From contig NZ_CABHWW010000026.1 of assembly GCF_902170305.1 (NCBI RefSeq), positions 372,001-436,000 on the forward strand: 64,000 nt of DNA. Direction: 5' to 3'. The DNA is from Yersinia alsatica. GTDB lineage: Bacteria; Pseudomonadota; Gammaproteobacteria; Enterobacterales; Enterobacteriaceae. This document shows positions 1 through 10,911 of this stretch, in pieces (the stretch's first letter is position 1; every line of letters starts with the position of its first letter). Under the pieces are notes generated by a model, which saw only the letters and a program-made list of their open reading frames with translations, was not told the DNA's origin and did not search any database. The translations under genes and the position numbers were made by a program.

Positions 1-2364
1 GCAATGGGAGCAACAAATCGCCCGGTATCTACCTCTGGAATAGTGGCGGCAAGTGCAGCTGCTGCTACGTTTATGCCAGCATTTACGGCGACCAGCGATA
101 GCAGTTCTCAGATTAAACAAGGTATCGGCCCTGAGTTGCCACGGCCTAACCCGGTGCGTATTCCAACACGGCGTGAGTTGGCATCCTATGGCATTAAATT
201 GCCGTCTCAGCGTATGGCAGAACAAGAGCAACGCGAGCAGCATGAAGAGGGTGTCCAAAATCCGTCAGTAACAGAGACTCCGTTTGATGCAAGGGCTGCA
301 TCGGAAGATGATGATGCATTGCAGCAGGCCATTTTGCGCAAAGCCTTTGCTGAACAGCAATCAGAGCGGTATGGGCAAGCATCAGAAACAGGGATTAATG
401 CTTTCTCGGCACCTGAACCTGAAGACGAGCAGGCTTTGCAAGAGGCGGCTTTACGGCAGGCCTTTGCAGCACAACAGCAGCATCGTTATGGTGAGGTTCA
501 TACTGAAAATCACGCAACTAATGTTGTTGAAAATACGAGTGCTGAAGAGATGCAGCCGGTAAATACGCGCAGTGCTTTTACCTTCTCGCCAGTTGCAGAC
601 CTCGTCGACGAGAGCCCGCGTGAGCCGTTGTTTACGCTTTCTCCGTATACTGAAGAGGTTGCTCAGCCAGTAGTTGATCACCGTACGCTGGCACCAGATT
701 ATCCTGAACAGGCCTCGGCCTATCAGCCATCTGCGCCACAGCAAGCTTATTCAGGGCAAGCAACACCTGTTCAGCCCGCAGCGCCAGTTCAACCGGTTGC
801 ACCGGTACAACCAACGCCAGCAATGGACAGTTTGATTCATCCGTTCCTGATGCGTAATGACCAGCCGCTTATTAAACCGACAACGCCATTACCGACTCTT
901 GATCTGCTCTCTTCTCCGCCAGCGGAAGAAGAGCCGGTCGATATGTTCGCGTTGGAGCAAACTGCTCGTTTGGTCGAGGCGCGGTTAGGGGATTACCGGG
1001 TAAAAGCTGAAGTGGTGGGTATTTCTCCGGGGCCAGTGATTACGCGCTTTGAGCTAGATTTAGCTCCGGGTGTTAAAGCTTCACGCATTTCCAATCTTTC
1101 GCGCGATTTGGCACGTTCTCTGTCTGCCATTGCGGTGCGTGTGGTTGAAGTGATTCCAGGTAAACCTTATGTCGGTCTGGAGCTGCCAAACAAACACCGC
1201 CAGACTGTATATTTGCGCGAAGTGCTGGATTGCGCCAAATTCCGTGATAATCCTTCACCACTGGCTATCGTGCTGGGTAAAGATATTGCCGGGCAACCGG
1301 TGGTGGCCGATCTGGCCAAAATGCCGCACTTGTTGGTAGCGGGTACCACTGGCTCGGGTAAATCGGTTGGGGTGAACGCGATGATCCTCAGCATCTTATA
1401 TAAAGCCACGCCAGACGATGTGCGCTTTATCATGATTGACCCGAAAATGCTGGAATTGTCCGTGTATGAAGGCATTCCTCATCTGTTAACTGAAGTCGTG
1501 ACAGATATGAAGGATGCGGCGAATGCATTGCGCTGGTGTGTCGGTGAAATGGAACGGCGCTATAAACTGATGTCGGCTTTGGGTGTCCGTAACCTTGCCG
1601 GGTACAACGAACGAGTTGCTCAAGCCGAAGCTATGGGGCGGCCAATTCCAGATCCATTCTGGAAACCATCCGATAGCATGGACATTTCACCGCCAATGTT
1701 GGTGAAATTGCCTTATATCGTGGTCATGGTGGATGAATTTGCTGATCTGATGATGACGGTAGGCAAGAAGGTTGAAGAGCTGATTGCCCGTTTGGCACAG
1801 AAGGCGCGTGCCGCCGGTATTCATTTGGTTCTTGCAACTCAGCGTCCGTCAGTAGATGTGATTACCGGTTTGATTAAGGCAAATATTCCAACCCGCATCG
1901 CGTTTACCGTCTCCAGTAAAATTGACTCGCGAACTATCCTTGATCAGGGGGGTGCCGAATCACTACTGGGAATGGGTGACATGCTGTATATGGCACCTAA
2001 CTCTTCAATTCCAGTACGTGTGCATGGTGCTTTTGTCCGTGACCAAGAAGTACACGCCGTGGTTAATGATTGGAAAGCTCGTGGTCGTCCACAATATATT
2101 GAGAGCATTCTCAGTGGGAGTGACGACGGTGAGGGCGGCAGTCTTGGATTGGATAGCGACGAAGAGCTGGATCCGCTATTTGATCAAGCGGTTAACTTTG
2201 TCCTGGAGAAACGTCGTGCGTCAATCTCCGGGGTTCAGCGCCAATTCCGTATCGGTTATAACCGCGCTGCGCGTATCATTGAGCAGATGGAAGCTCAACA
2301 GATTGTGAGTACGCCGGGCCATAATGGTAATCGTGAAGTTTTGGCTCCGCCGCCACACGAGTAA
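1..2364 (+). CDS. ftsK: DNA translocase FtsK, C-terminal part (5' end outside window)
   Basis: FtsK is the septum-anchored hexameric motor that pumps chromosome ends towards dif and activates XerCD at division. The reading frame is open from base 1, so the N-terminal membrane domain lies upstream; 787 codons remain. The first ~300 residues are the low-complexity Pro/Gln-rich linker, with a duplicated segment (see findings). The motor follows, with Walker A GTTGSGKS at nt 1342-1365 and a Walker B region [10 protein letters not shown] near nt 1720-1750. The C-terminal winged-helix gamma domain, which reads KOPS sites and contacts XerD, is at about nt 2170-2360 ([20 protein letters not shown]). 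The next gene is lolA, as in E. coli. Assignment is certain; only the start is missing. Confidence 0.97.
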   Translation, partial: AMGATNRPVSTSGIVAASAAAATFMPAFTATSDSSSQIKQGIGPELPRPNPVRIPTRRELASYGIKLPSQRMAEQEQREQHEEGVQNPSVTETPFDARAASEDDDALQQAILRKAFAEQQSERYGQASETGINAFSAPEPEDEQALQEAALRQAFAAQQQHRYGEVHTENHATNVVENTSAEEMQPVNTRSAFTFSPVADLVDESPREPLFTLSPYTEEVAQPVVDHRTLAPDYPEQASAYQPSAPQQAYSGQATPVQPAAPVQPVAPVQPTPAMDSLIHPFLMRNDQPLIKPTTPLPTLDLLSSPPAEEEPVDMFALEQTARLVEARLGDYRVKAEVVGISPGPVITRFELDLAPGVKASRISNLSRDLARSLSAIAVRVVEVIPGKPYVGLELPNKHRQTVYLREVLDCAKFRDNPSPLAIVLGKDIAGQPVVADLAKMPHLLVAGTTGSGKSVGVNAMILSILYKATPDDVRFIMIDPKMLELSVYEGIPHLLTEVVTDMKDAANALRWCVGEMERRYKLMSALGVRNLAGYNERVAQAEAMGRPIPDPFWKPSDSMDISPPMLVKLPYIVVMVDEFADLMMTVGKKVEELIARLAQKARAAGIHLVLATQRPSVDVITGLIKANIPTRIAFTVSSKIDSRTILDQGGAESLLGMGDMLYMAPNSSIPVRVHGAFVRDQEVHAVVNDWKARGRPQYIESILSGSDDGEGGSLGLDSDEELDPLFDQAVNFVLEKRRASISGVQRQFRIGYNRAARIIEQMEAQQIVSTPGHNGNREVLAPPPHE

Positions 2365-2394
2365 TTTCTTGCTTTGACGTCGTTAACATAAATG

Positions 2395-2411
2395 GGGCCG
2401 CTTTGCGGCCC
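2395..2411 (+). terminator. Hairpin downstream of ftsK
   Basis: A perfect 7-bp stem GGGCCGC-ttt-GCGGCCC lies 30 bases after the ftsK stop codon. The following bases are only weakly T-rich, so termination may be incomplete. The remaining 2412-2637 stretch before lolA should hold the lolA promoter; I could not pick out a convincing -35/-10 pair. Confidence 0.55.
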
Positions 2412-2637
2412 TTATGCAAAGAAGCGTAAAACCGGTATTTATCAGATTAATATGCTAACGCAAAGGCAATGCTTCAGCTAAAGTGCATGGGTTGGTCGAA
2501 AATAGGTTTGTAGTCTGCATTCAGTTTGCCGGTCATGGACTTAAATCGCGCTTAGAGTGACAATATATTCGCTTACTGAATCCGCCTTTGTGGCAGCCCG
2601 GTTAGGGTGCAATGAATCTTATAAGGTATTTAGAGTA

Positions 2638-3249
2638 ATGAAAAAACTGCTTATTGCTTGCTGTCTGTTGTCAGGTTTAATTTCGGGTTCAGTTCTGGCC
2701 GATGCCAGTACAGACTTGCAAGGTCGCCTGAGCAAAGTGAACAGTTTCCATGCTAACTTCTCGCAAAAAGTTACCAGTTCAGATGGCGCAGCCGTACAAG
2801 AAGGTGAAGGTGAGTTATGGGTGAAACGGCCAAATCTGTTTAACTGGCATATGACGACCCCGGATGAAAGTGTGTTGATTTCTGATGGCGAAACCTTATG
2901 GTTCTATAACCCATTTGTTGAGCAGGCAACGGCGACTTGGCTGAAAAATGCTACCGGCAATACGCCTTTCATGCTGATCACCCGCAATAACCCAGATGAC
3001 TGGAAACAGTACAATGTGAAGCAGAAGGGTGACGATTTTGAGCTGACGCCGAAAAGTGCTAGCGGCAATCTGAAGCAATTTGCGATTACGGTGACGCCAA
3101 CCGGCACCATCAAAAGCTTTACAGCAGTTGAGCAAGATGGGCAGCGCAGCGCGTATGTGCTGAAAGGTCAGCAAAACAGCTCAGCCGATGCAAGCAAATT
3201 TAAATTTACCCTACCAAAAGGTGTGACGCTGGACGACCAGCGGCAGTGA
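2638..3249 (+). CDS. lolA: Outer-membrane lipoprotein carrier protein LolA
   Basis: LolA is the periplasmic chaperone that takes lipoproteins from the LolCDE transporter and hands them to LolB at the outer membrane. The protein has 203 residues, the family's usual length. The start at 2638 is chosen because it gives a typical Sec signal peptide (MKK, hydrophobic core, ...SGSVLA before DASTD, cleavage after residue 21) and has AAGG upstream; the open frame begins earlier at 2557, but that extension would bury the signal peptide. The mature part shows the LolA pattern [10 protein letters not shown] near its start and W-rich strands around [10 protein letters not shown]. It sits between ftsK and rarA, as in other enterobacteria, with only 7 bases before rarA, so the two are probably co-transcribed. 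Confidence 0.96.
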   Translation: MKKLLIACCLLSGLISGSVLADASTDLQGRLSKVNSFHANFSQKVTSSDGAAVQEGEGELWVKRPNLFNWHMTTPDESVLISDGETLWFYNPFVEQATATWLKNATGNTPFMLITRNNPDDWKQYNVKQKGDDFELTPKSASGNLKQFAITVTPTGTIKSFTAVEQDGQRSAYVLKGQQNSSADASKFKFTLPKGVTLDDQRQ

Positions 3250-3256
3250 GGTTTGC

Positions 3257-4600
3257 GTGAGTAATATGTCCCTCGATTTCTCCCAGAATGAGTTTCAGCC
3301 ATTGGCCGCGCGTATGCGGCCTTTGACGCTAGAACAATATATTGGTCAGCAACATTTGCTGGCCCCGGGTAAACCGTTACCGCGGGCAATCGTTGCCGGG
3401 CAATTACACTCGATGATCCTCTGGGGGCCGCCAGGAACGGGCAAAACGACATTGGCAGAAATTATTGGTCGCTATGGCCAGGCCGATGTTGAGCGCATTT
3501 CCGCGGTGACCTCCGGTATTAAAGAAATTCGTGAAGCGATTGAGCGAGCAAGGCAAAACCGCGATGCTGGCCGGCGAACTATTTTGTTTGTCGATGAAGT
3601 TCATCGCTTCAATAAAAGTCAGCAAGATGCATTTTTACCGCATATTGAAGATGGCACTATCACTTTTATTGGTGCTACCACGGAAAACCCATCGTTTGAA
3701 CTGAATTCGGCTTTGCTCTCCAGAGCGCGAGTTTATTTACTGAAGGCATTAACTGCTGCAGATATCGAAAAAGTTATCGATCAGGCGATGTCCGACAGCA
3801 GCCGTGGTTATGGCGGGCAGAATATAAAGCTGCCCGATGAAACTCGCCGTATGATGTCTGAATTAGTGGGTGGAGATGCCCGCCGCGCGTTGAATAGCCT
3901 TGAAATGATGGCAGATATGGCGGAAATAGATGCCAATGGGGTACGAGTACTGACCCCGGATTTACTAAAAGAAGTTTCTGGTGAGCGCAGCGCCCGCTTT
4001 GATAACAAAGGCGATCGTTATTACGATCTTATTTCGGCTGTGCATAAGTCTATCCGCGGTTCTGCGCCTGATGCGGCTTTATATTGGTATGCGCGCATTA
4101 TCACTGCGGGCGGCGATCCACTCTATGTCGCCCGGCGCTTATTGGCTGTTGCCTCCGAAGATATCGGCAATGCCGACCCGCGTGCTATGCAAGTGGCGAT
4201 ATCTGCTTGGGACTGTTTTACCCGTGTTGGCCCGGCGGAAGGCGAGCGAGCGATTGCTCAGGCGATTGTTTATTTGGCCTGTGCACCGAAAAGTAATGCT
4301 GTTTATACCGCGTTTAAAGCGGCAATGCAGGACGCGCGTGAGAAGCCAGATTTTGATGTACCGGAACATCTGCGTAATGCCCCGACCAAACTCATGAAAG
4401 AGATGGGGCTGGGGGCTGAGTACCGCTATGCTCATGATGAACAACATGCTTATGCCGCCGGTGAGAACTATTTTCCACCAGAAATGGCTGCTACTCGCTA
4501 CTATTCTCCGTCATCCCGAGGTCTGGAGGGGAAAATCGGTGAAAAGCTGGCATGGTTGGCTGAGCAGGATCAAAATAGCCCGATAAAACGCTACCGCTAG
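3257..4600 (+). CDS. rarA: Replication-associated recombination protein A (RarA/MgsA), AAA+ ATPase
   Basis: RarA is a clamp-loader-like AAA+ ATPase that acts at stalled replication forks and on single-strand DNA ends, with SSB as a partner. The protein has 447 residues, full length for the family. The start is GTG; it gives MSNMSLDF, which matches the E. coli N-terminus MSNLSLDF. Walker A GPPGTGKT is at residues 57-64 and the Walker B acidic pair DE (in FVDEVH) at 113-114; the sensor region [10 protein letters not shown] follows, then the C-terminal tetramerisation region ending SPIKRYR. It follows lolA by 7 bases. Confidence 0.96.
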   Translation: MSNMSLDFSQNEFQPLAARMRPLTLEQYIGQQHLLAPGKPLPRAIVAGQLHSMILWGPPGTGKTTLAEIIGRYGQADVERISAVTSGIKEIREAIERARQNRDAGRRTILFVDEVHRFNKSQQDAFLPHIEDGTITFIGATTENPSFELNSALLSRARVYLLKALTAADIEKVIDQAMSDSSRGYGGQNIKLPDETRRMMSELVGGDARRALNSLEMMADMAEIDANGVRVLTPDLLKEVSGERSARFDNKGDRYYDLISAVHKSIRGSAPDAALYWYARIITAGGDPLYVARRLLAVASEDIGNADPRAMQVAISAWDCFTRVGPAEGERAIAQAIVYLACAPKSNAVYTAFKAAMQDAREKPDFDVPEHLRNAPTKLMKEMGLGAEYRYAHDEQHAYAAGENYFPPEMAATRYYSPSSRGLEGKIGEKLAWLAEQDQNSPIKRYR

Positions 4601-4638
4601 CCTTGCTGTTGCGGTAAGGTTAGCGCTATAAATACTTT

Positions 4639-4663
4639 GTAAGTGGCTGTTTACACCACTTAC
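4639..4663 (+). terminator. Hairpin between rarA and serS
   Basis: An 8-bp perfect stem GTAAGTGG / CCACTTAC with a 9-base loop lies 38 bases after rarA. It is followed by a mixed T-rich tract, so it is a plausible but not strong terminator. It sits just upstream of the serS start, so it could also be part of the serS leader. Confidence 0.4.
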
Positions 4664-4671
4664 GTCGTTAA

Positions 4672-6012
<1,341 letters not shown>

Positions 6013-6055
6013 TAAACCAGGTGAATTAGTTGCCTGAAACTTGTTATTAATCTAA

Positions 6056-6083
6056 AAGCGCCTGCGGGCGCTTTTTCTTTTTA
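6056..6083 (+). terminator. Rho-independent terminator of serS
   Basis: A 7-bp stem AAGCGCC-tgcg-GGCGCTT runs straight into a T-rich tract (TTTTCTTTTT). Its position 44 bases after the serS stop and its tetraloop make it a canonical intrinsic terminator. Confidence 0.85.
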
Positions 6084-6227
6084 TAATGACCGCCAGCGTT
6101 TTGATTTAGTGCTATAGATACCGCTAAGCAACATATTGTGCTATCCGCTCCCGCGAGGTAATTGACTTTTTTATCGCCAGTGGCATGATGCGCTCACTTT
6201 CATTGTCCCGATGGCTTCAGTCTTATT

Positions 6228-7376
6228 ATGTCCGCATATTCTCGCCCAGTGCTGCTTCTGCTCTGTGGGCTTTTGCTGTTTACGATTTCTATCGCGGTTT
6301 TAAATACATTAGTTCCCTTATGGTTATCCCATCAACAGCTGCCAACCTGGCAAGTGGGGATGGTGAGCTCATCATATTTTACTGGGAATCTTGTCGGGAC
6401 ATTAATTGCCGGGCGGTTTATTCAGCGCCTTGGCTTTAATCGTAGCTACCATTACTCCTGTATTTTATTTGCGCTAGCGACTTGTGGGCTGATGCTGTCG
6501 GTCGACTTTTGGAGCTGGCTGGGGTGGCGCTTTTTTGCCGGAGTGGCCTGCGCGCTGATTTGGGTTATTGTCGAGAGCGCATTACTGCGCAGTGGCACAT
6601 TAATCAATCGCGGACAACTGCTGGCGGCTTACATGATGGTTTACTATCTCGGGACCGTCACCGGGCAACTCCTCTTGGGCATCGTCTCCACACAATTACT
6701 TAACGTTATCCCTTGGGTCAGTGCGTTGGTGATTACGGCGATGTTGCCACTGCTATTTGCCCATTTCTCGCATCAAGGTGATAGTGAATCATCACATATT
6801 GCCGTTTGGTCGATGCTGAAACGTCGTAGCGCGCGTCTGGGGATTAATGGCTGCATTATCTCAGGTGTGTTATTAGGTTCGCTCTATGGGTTGTTACCGC
6901 TGTATTTGTCCCATCAAGGAATGAGTGATGCGAGCGTCGGGTGGTGGATGGCACTGCTGGTCAGTTCGGGAATTGTGGGGCAGTGGCCGATAGGTAAAAT
7001 GGCAGACCGCTATGGCCGGCTACTGGTGCTGCGCATTCAGGTATTCGTCGTTATCCTTGGTAGCGTGGCTATTCTGGGTAACTATGCCTTGGCTCCGGCT
7101 CTGTTTATTCTGGGGGGTGCTGGTTTTACCCTCTATCCGGTAGCCATGGCGTGGGCGTGTGAGAAAGCCAGTGCTGATGAGTTGGTGGCGATGAATCAGG
7201 CCTTATTGATGAGTTACACCATCGGCAGTTTGGCTGGGCCGACGATGACTTCACTGTTAATGCAGCATTATTCGGATAATCTATTGTTCGTGATGATTGC
7301 TGGCGTGGCTTTAGTCTATTTAATGATGTTATTGCGCAAACCTGACCAGCAGCACACGCCTTACGCTGCAGTGTAG
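6228..7376 (+). CDS. ycaD: MFS transporter YcaD
   Basis: A major facilitator superfamily inner-membrane protein with 12 predicted transmembrane segments; its substrate is unknown. The 382 residues match the E. coli YcaD length, and long stretches are recognisable (for example [46 protein letters not shown]). The cytoplasmic loop after helix 2 carries a divergent MFS signature ([13 protein letters not shown]) and the repeat after helix 8 has [10 protein letters not shown]. It converges on pflA, with a shared hairpin between them, as in E. coli. Confidence 0.92.
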   Translation: MSAYSRPVLLLLCGLLLFTISIAVLNTLVPLWLSHQQLPTWQVGMVSSSYFTGNLVGTLIAGRFIQRLGFNRSYHYSCILFALATCGLMLSVDFWSWLGWRFFAGVACALIWVIVESALLRSGTLINRGQLLAAYMMVYYLGTVTGQLLLGIVSTQLLNVIPWVSALVITAMLPLLFAHFSHQGDSESSHIAVWSMLKRRSARLGINGCIISGVLLGSLYGLLPLYLSHQGMSDASVGWWMALLVSSGIVGQWPIGKMADRYGRLLVLRIQVFVVILGSVAILGNYALAPALFILGGAGFTLYPVAMAWACEKASADELVAMNQALLMSYTIGSLAGPTMTSLLMQHYSDNLLFVMIAGVALVYLMMLLRKPDQQHTPYAAV

Positions 7377-7381
7377 TGGAC

Positions 7382-7420
7382 AAAAAAATGCCGCCAGCGG
7401 AGTAATCCGGCAGGGCGGCA
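7382..7420 (-). terminator. Terminator of pflA (minus strand)
   Basis: On the minus strand a TGCCGCC ... GGCGGCA stem (7 bp, 18-base loop that can pair further inside) is followed by seven T residues (the A-run at 7382-7388). It lies in the gap between the converging genes ycaD and pflA and should end pflA transcripts. Confidence 0.75.
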
Positions 7421-7465
7421 CAGTTTGAGTATCAGTGGGGCGCTATTGATTACTCGGTCACTGAG

Positions 7466-8263
7466 TTAGTAGATAACTTTGTGACCGTAGCTTTCCAAAA
7501 TGCCTTTTACACGATCCATAATTTCCTTGGATGGTGGGTTAACGCCATCCAGCTTGTATTCTTCGCCCATGGCAATCCATTTGTGCTTACCTAATTCGTG
7601 GTAAGGCAGCAACTCGATTTTTTCTATATTGGTCATGTTCTGGGTAAACTCACCCAACATATGAGCTGATTTGTCATCATCTGACCAGCCCGGTACCACC
7701 ACATAGCGAACCCAGGTTTTCTGGTTACGTTTTGCCAGATAGCGAGCAAATTCTAGCGTCCGGTGATTGGATACGCCGACCAAATTCTGATGCACGCTGT
7801 CATCCATCTGTTTTAAATCCAGCATTACTAAATCTGTGGCATCCAATAATTCATCAATCACTGGATCATAACGACGCACAAAGCCATTGGTATCCAGGCA
7901 AGTATGAATCCCTTCTTCATGACAGGCGCGGAACCAATCGCGTACAAACTCGGCCTGCAAGATAGCTTCGCCACCAGAGGCAGTCACGCCGCCGCCAGAT
8001 GCATTCATAAAGTGGCGATAGGTGATGGCTTCTTTGACTAATTCTTCAACGGTAACTTCTTTACCGCCGTGGGTATCCCAGGTATCACGGTTATGGCAAT
8101 ACAGGCAACGCATCAAGCAGCCCTGGAAGAATACGATAAATCGGATGCCTGGGCCGTCAACGGTGCCACAGGATTCGAATGAGTGAATACGACCAAGTAC
8201 TGGTTTGGTAGCCCCCTCTGTGGCGGGGGTTTCCGTTGTAATACAATCTGTTATCTTGTTCAT
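7466..8263 (-). CDS. pflA: Pyruvate formate-lyase 1-activating enzyme
   Basis: PflA is a radical-SAM enzyme that installs the glycyl radical on PflB under anaerobic conditions. The [4Fe-4S] cysteine motif CLMRCLYC (Cx3Cx2C) is followed by HNRDTWD, and the SAM-binding [13 protein letters not shown] stretch is present. The protein is 265 residues against 246 in E. coli. The extra ~20 N-terminal residues ([14 protein letters not shown]...) precede the conserved [19 protein letters not shown] 8263 has only a weak GGAA upstream, so a later start cannot be excluded. In most enterobacteria pflA lies directly behind pflB. Here an 18.7-kb prophage separates them, and only ~40 bases remain between the pflA start and the phage integrase gene. 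Confidence 0.96.
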   Translation of the reverse strand: MNKITDCITTETPATEGATKPVLGRIHSFESCGTVDGPGIRFIVFFQGCLMRCLYCHNRDTWDTHGGKEVTVEELVKEAITYRHFMNASGGGVTASGGEAILQAEFVRDWFRACHEEGIHTCLDTNGFVRRYDPVIDELLDATDLVMLDLKQMDDSVHQNLVGVSNHRTLEFARYLAKRNQKTWVRYVVVPGWSDDDKSAHMLGEFTQNMTNIEKIELLPYHELGKHKWIAMGEEYKLDGVNPPSKEIMDRVKGILESYGHKVIY

Positions 8264-8296
8264 AAAGTTCCAGTTAGTGCCATTTGGTTCTGAATG

Positions 8297-8313
8297 GTGG
8301 ACATTATATGGAC
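8297..8313. other. Candidate integrase-binding / left attachment motif
   Basis: GTGGACATTATATGGAC, next to and overlapping the integrase stop codon, matches 14 of 17 positions with a motif at 26979-26995 in the same orientation. Both contain TGGAC units, which resemble the TGTGGACA-type arm sites I recall for P2 integrase. An exact duplicated core was not found, so this marks the attL neighbourhood rather than a proven crossover site. Confidence 0.4.
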
Positions 8314-9290
8314 ATTCCTTTTATGGGATTCAGTGCTACCGCATCTTGCAAGAAGTCAGGTGCAAAGTGCGCATACGTCATCGTTTGTTGTATTGTGGAG
8401 TGTCCTAAAATTCGTTGTAGTGTAATAATATTACCTCCATTCATCATAAAATGCGTTGCGAAAGTGTGCCTCAATATGTGCAATGCCTGACCGTCAGGGA
8501 TGTCAGGTTTCATTTCCCTTAGTATTCTACGGGTTTTAGTATAGTTTGACTTAAATAGTAAGCCCGTACTCCGTAGTTTTATCAGCTTGAATAGTTCCTC
8601 AGAAATTGGGACTGACCGCCGCTTACCGTTCTTGGTCTTCATAAAAGTAACCATGTTATTAAATACATGTTCACCTTTCAGAGCTGAAACCTCACCCCAC
8701 CGCGCGCCAGTAGCCAGGCAAACTAAAGCCACTTTCCGATCATCATCCTCTAATAGCCCCAGCAGTTTGGGTAATTCATCGGATGATAGAAACGCCATTT
8801 CTGATTCAGGTTCTTTCAGCTTCTTAATCCCGCTAAATGGGTTTTGACAGTGATATTCACCCGCGTTAATTAGCTTGGTGAATAGCCCCATCAAGACAGA
8901 ACACTCACGGTTAATGCTCGATGTCTTAAGCCCTGTATTTAGCAAGTGAACCCGATAGTCTGTGATGGTTTTTTTTGTCAGTTGGTCGGCCCTGATAACC
9001 CCCATTTCGGCTAATTTTTTCATCGTGGCAATTAGCCGGCCTTTCTCAACGTCCCCGCGTGTATGGCTCTTACCGTGATATATCCACCACAGATCAAGTA
9101 ACTCAGTTAATTTTCTACGGTCTGCGGGTTTCTCTAGCCACTCTTTGTCGTGATAGTTCACCAGGATATGGCGCTCATAAATTTGCGCTTCACCTTTGGT
9201 ATTAAATTTACGCCGGATTCGCTTTCCCTCGGAACCCTGCGGCCTTACGTCCACTTCATAGCGACCATCATCGAGCTTCTTAATCGACAT
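8304..9290 (-). CDS. int: P2-type phage integrase (tyrosine recombinase)
   Basis: Site-specific recombinase that integrates and excises the prophage. The start at 9290 gives [19 protein letters not shown], which matches the P2 Int N-terminus ([17 protein letters not shown]), with GGAGGG about 8 bases upstream; the open frame extends 15 codons further to 9335, but without homology. In the 328-residue protein the catalytic set is visible: Arg in [12 protein letters not shown], HxxR at 271-274 (HILRH), His 297 (LGH) and the nucleophile Tyr 306 (MTYAHF). It is transcribed towards pflA and ends 40 bases from it, the usual position of int next to attL in this family. It looks intact. Confidence 0.95.
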   Translation of the reverse strand: MSIKKLDDGRYEVDVRPQGSEGKRIRRKFNTKGEAQIYERHILVNYHDKEWLEKPADRRKLTELLDLWWIYHGKSHTRGDVEKGRLIATMKKLAEMGVIRADQLTKKTITDYRVHLLNTGLKTSSINRECSVLMGLFTKLINAGEYHCQNPFSGIKKLKEPESEMAFLSSDELPKLLGLLEDDDRKVALVCLATGARWGEVSALKGEHVFNNMVTFMKTKNGKRRSVPISEELFKLIKLRSTGLLFKSNYTKTRRILREMKPDIPDGQALHILRHTFATHFMMNGGNIITLQRILGHSTIQQTMTYAHFAPDFLQDAVALNPIKGMSI

Positions 9291-9356
9291 AAGATAGCCC
9301 TCCGATGAAATCATCATTTTGGAACAATGTTTCAAAAATATAAATTAAGTAGATAT

Positions 9357-9656
9357 TTAGCCAATCTCTTTCCCTGAGTGGGTAGAGATTATTCCGTTTT
9401 GCCCATCAGGGGAGAGGGCCGGAGCTATTTGTCCGGCAGCGGGATTGATTTCATCAAACATAAACCAATCTCGATATTTTCTAAATCTTGGGTGCTTAAA
9501 CAATTTTATTCCTGCCTCCATTGGCATCTTTGTTTTTCCTGATTCATAGCCATGATAGGAGTAATAATTTAATCCTATTAATTCAGCTACTTGCTTCGTA
9601 TTTAAACGCTCAGAGTCACGAATGAGCTTTAGTTTCTCAGATTGACTAATTGACAT
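9357..9656 (-). CDS. P2 C-type immunity repressor
   Basis: A 99-residue helix-turn-helix repressor, the same length as P2 C. The first half holds the HTH (SERLNTKQVAELIGLNYYSYHGYESG). The C-terminal half WFMFDEINPAAGQIAPALSPDGQNG matches the P2 C dimerisation region (recalled as APESGQIAPALAHFGQN). It should keep the prophage silent by blocking the early promoter in front of the Cox-like gene. It is transcribed divergently from cox and is probably co-transcribed with int, which follows after 66 bases. AGGAG lies 12 bases before ATG 9656. It appears intact. Confidence 0.9.
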   Translation of the reverse strand: MSISQSEKLKLIRDSERLNTKQVAELIGLNYYSYHGYESGKTKMPMEAGIKLFKHPRFRKYRDWFMFDEINPAAGQIAPALSPDGQNGIISTHSGKEIG

Positions 9657-9762
9657 CTGTTTGCAGATCTCCTATTTTGTTGTATATGTTATGTGGTGTT
9701 TAACGCTAACTAGGCCTAAATGGTTCCAGTTGGCGATCTATAAGTAAATTGGAGAATAGCAA
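9657..9762. promoter_or_regulatory. Early promoter/operator region between repressor and cox
   Basis: The 106 bases between the divergent repressor and Cox-like genes should contain the repressor promoter, the early promoter and the repressor and Cox operators, as in P2. The stretch TTGTATATGTTATGTGG and the palindrome-like AACTAGGCCTA are candidates for operator elements, but no clear matched repeats could be fixed by eye. TTGGAG lies about 10 bases before the cox ATG. Confidence 0.5.
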
Positions 9763-10134
9763 ATGTCAGATGTCGCTAAAACTCTTGGATCTGAAACTTT
9801 GTTAGAGAGTGAAGATAGTTCCACCAAGAAATCCGTCAGATTGTCGGAGAAACCCGCAAATCTTCTTTCAAAAGAGGGTTTCGCTTTGTACGTAGGTAAG
9901 ACGGTTGCTGCCGTTGTCGCTATGGCAAAAGCTGGCAAGTTACCCGCGTTTTACATGGCCGACCCATCAAAGCCCGGCGGCCATGCCGAACTGTGGATTA
10001 GTCGGTCAGAGTGGGATAAATACGCAGAACAACTGGTTGAAGATGCACCGTCAGCGTGGCATGGCTGGAAAGATCGTATTAGTGCCAGTAAGCCGGGAAG
10101 AGGGCGCAAAGATAAAGCTAAGGCGGCGGCATGA
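9763..10134 (+). CDS. Cox-like regulator / excisionase
   Basis: P2 Cox represses the repressor promoter and directs excision with Int. This 123-residue protein carries the Cox pattern in its middle: LSKEGFALYVGKTVAAVVAMAKAGKLPAF (winged HTH), then MADPSKPGGHAELWISRSEWDKYAEQL, and the tail DAPSAWHGWKDRI, comparable with the end of P2 Cox. About 35 extra N-terminal residues and a basic Ala/Lys tail make it longer than P2 Cox (91). It is the first gene of the rightward early operon, and its stop overlaps the next start as ATGA. Confidence 0.75.
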   Translation: MSDVAKTLGSETLLESEDSSTKKSVRLSEKPANLLSKEGFALYVGKTVAAVVAMAKAGKLPAFYMADPSKPGGHAELWISRSEWDKYAEQLVEDAPSAWHGWKDRISASKPGRGRKDKAKAAA

Positions 10135-10352
10135 TTTCCCCATCCCCAGCAATCGCCGCACGTTATGCACTTACTGTTATCAGTGACCACACCAGCGCAT
10201 ACCGTAGTTTTTCAATTACCAAATTAAAACGTAATAAAAGAAATCCGATCACCCGTTACCACGTTAGACAAGGTGATGATTCTTACGGCAAGTTCGACGC
10301 CCAGGCGCAGGCAACTGAATACATTGATCGGTTATATGAAATGAGGGGATAG
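10131..10352 (+). CDS. Small early phage protein, unknown function
   Basis: 73 residues, starting inside the last codon of the Cox-like gene (ATGA overlap), so it is translationally coupled. The C-terminal half (RYHVRQGDDSYGKFDAQAQATEYIDRLYEMRG) looks like a small alpha/beta fold. I recognise no family. Its place matches that of short unassigned early ORFs just after cox in other P2-group phages. Confidence 0.6.
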   Translation: MISPSPAIAARYALTVISDHTSAYRSFSITKLKRNKRNPITRYHVRQGDDSYGKFDAQAQATEYIDRLYEMRG

Positions 10353-10448
10353 AGCCCTCTCTCAAATAAAGCAATTTGCGAAAGGGTTTTTTCTTTATTA
10401 AAGGAATGAGGTGTTGAAAATGCAGAAATTACAGCCGCAAATTAAATT

Positions 10449-10476
10449 GAAAAAAAATAGCCTCATTCCTGAGGCT
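10449..10476 (-). terminator. Intrinsic terminator on minus strand
   Basis: On the minus strand a perfect 7-bp stem AGCCTCA-ggaa-TGAGGCT is followed by a T with a run of eight T residues. It ends transcription of the small minus-strand gene at 10532-10765 and stops that transcript from running into cox. On the plus strand the same stem is followed 14 bases later by ten T residues, so it may act weakly both ways. Confidence 0.75.
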
Positions 10477-10531
10477 GAATTCACAACATCTTTTTTTTTT
10501 AAAAATCTACTCGGTTTTGAAATGGGATTTC

Positions 10532-10765
10532 TTACAGTAGAAGGGAGCGTTTCCCACCGTCGATATTATTCAGGCCGTCAATCAAATCCTGAATCAGGTC
10601 AGTAGCCATTTCCGGAGTTAAAGCATATGGCGGTGTATCGTGCCCCATTAAAGTTCCGATACGTGTATGGAGATTACCCATGATTACGCCAATATATTTA
10701 TTTCCTGAAGCATCAGACATTTCTTTGCATTCAAGCTCCCTTGGAAAAATTGCTTCAATTTCCAT
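10532..10765 (-). CDS. Small minus-strand gene inside the early region, unknown function
   Basis: 77 residues beginning MEIEAIFPRELECKEM, with the sequence YIGVIMGNLHTRIGTLMGHDTPPYALTPEMATDLIQDLIDGLNNI. ATG 10765 is preferred over the upstream open frame (to 10894) because AGGAG lies 10 bases before it and the region further upstream is non-coding in character. A perfect terminator lies 56 bases downstream. It runs against the early operon, an unusual orientation, and so probably has its own promoter and could be expressed from the lysogen. No family was recognised. Confidence 0.6.
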   Translation of the reverse strand: MEIEAIFPRELECKEMSDASGNKYIGVIMGNLHTRIGTLMGHDTPPYALTPEMATDLIQDLIDGLNNIDGGKRSLLL

Positions 10766-10911
10766 GTATATAACTCCTTTTGTGGTTGGTTGGTATTTGC
10801 GCCGGGGTTCCTTCTCACAGTAGTAACCGGCGCAAAAAACAGTACCACAAAAAACGTGCGCCGGGCGCGATGCAGTATCCCGGCAACTATTCATTTGATG
10901 GAGATCACTTT

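Noticed and set aside
8264-8340. tRNA or tmRNA gene as attachment site
   Set aside because: No cloverleaf or tRNA 3' end is found at either prophage border; the site lies in the pflB-pflA gap.
10411-10605. Plus-strand open frame of 64 codons after the early genes
   Set aside because: It contains the perfect terminator hairpin at 10459-10476 and a run of ten T residues and overlaps the better-supported minus-strand gene.
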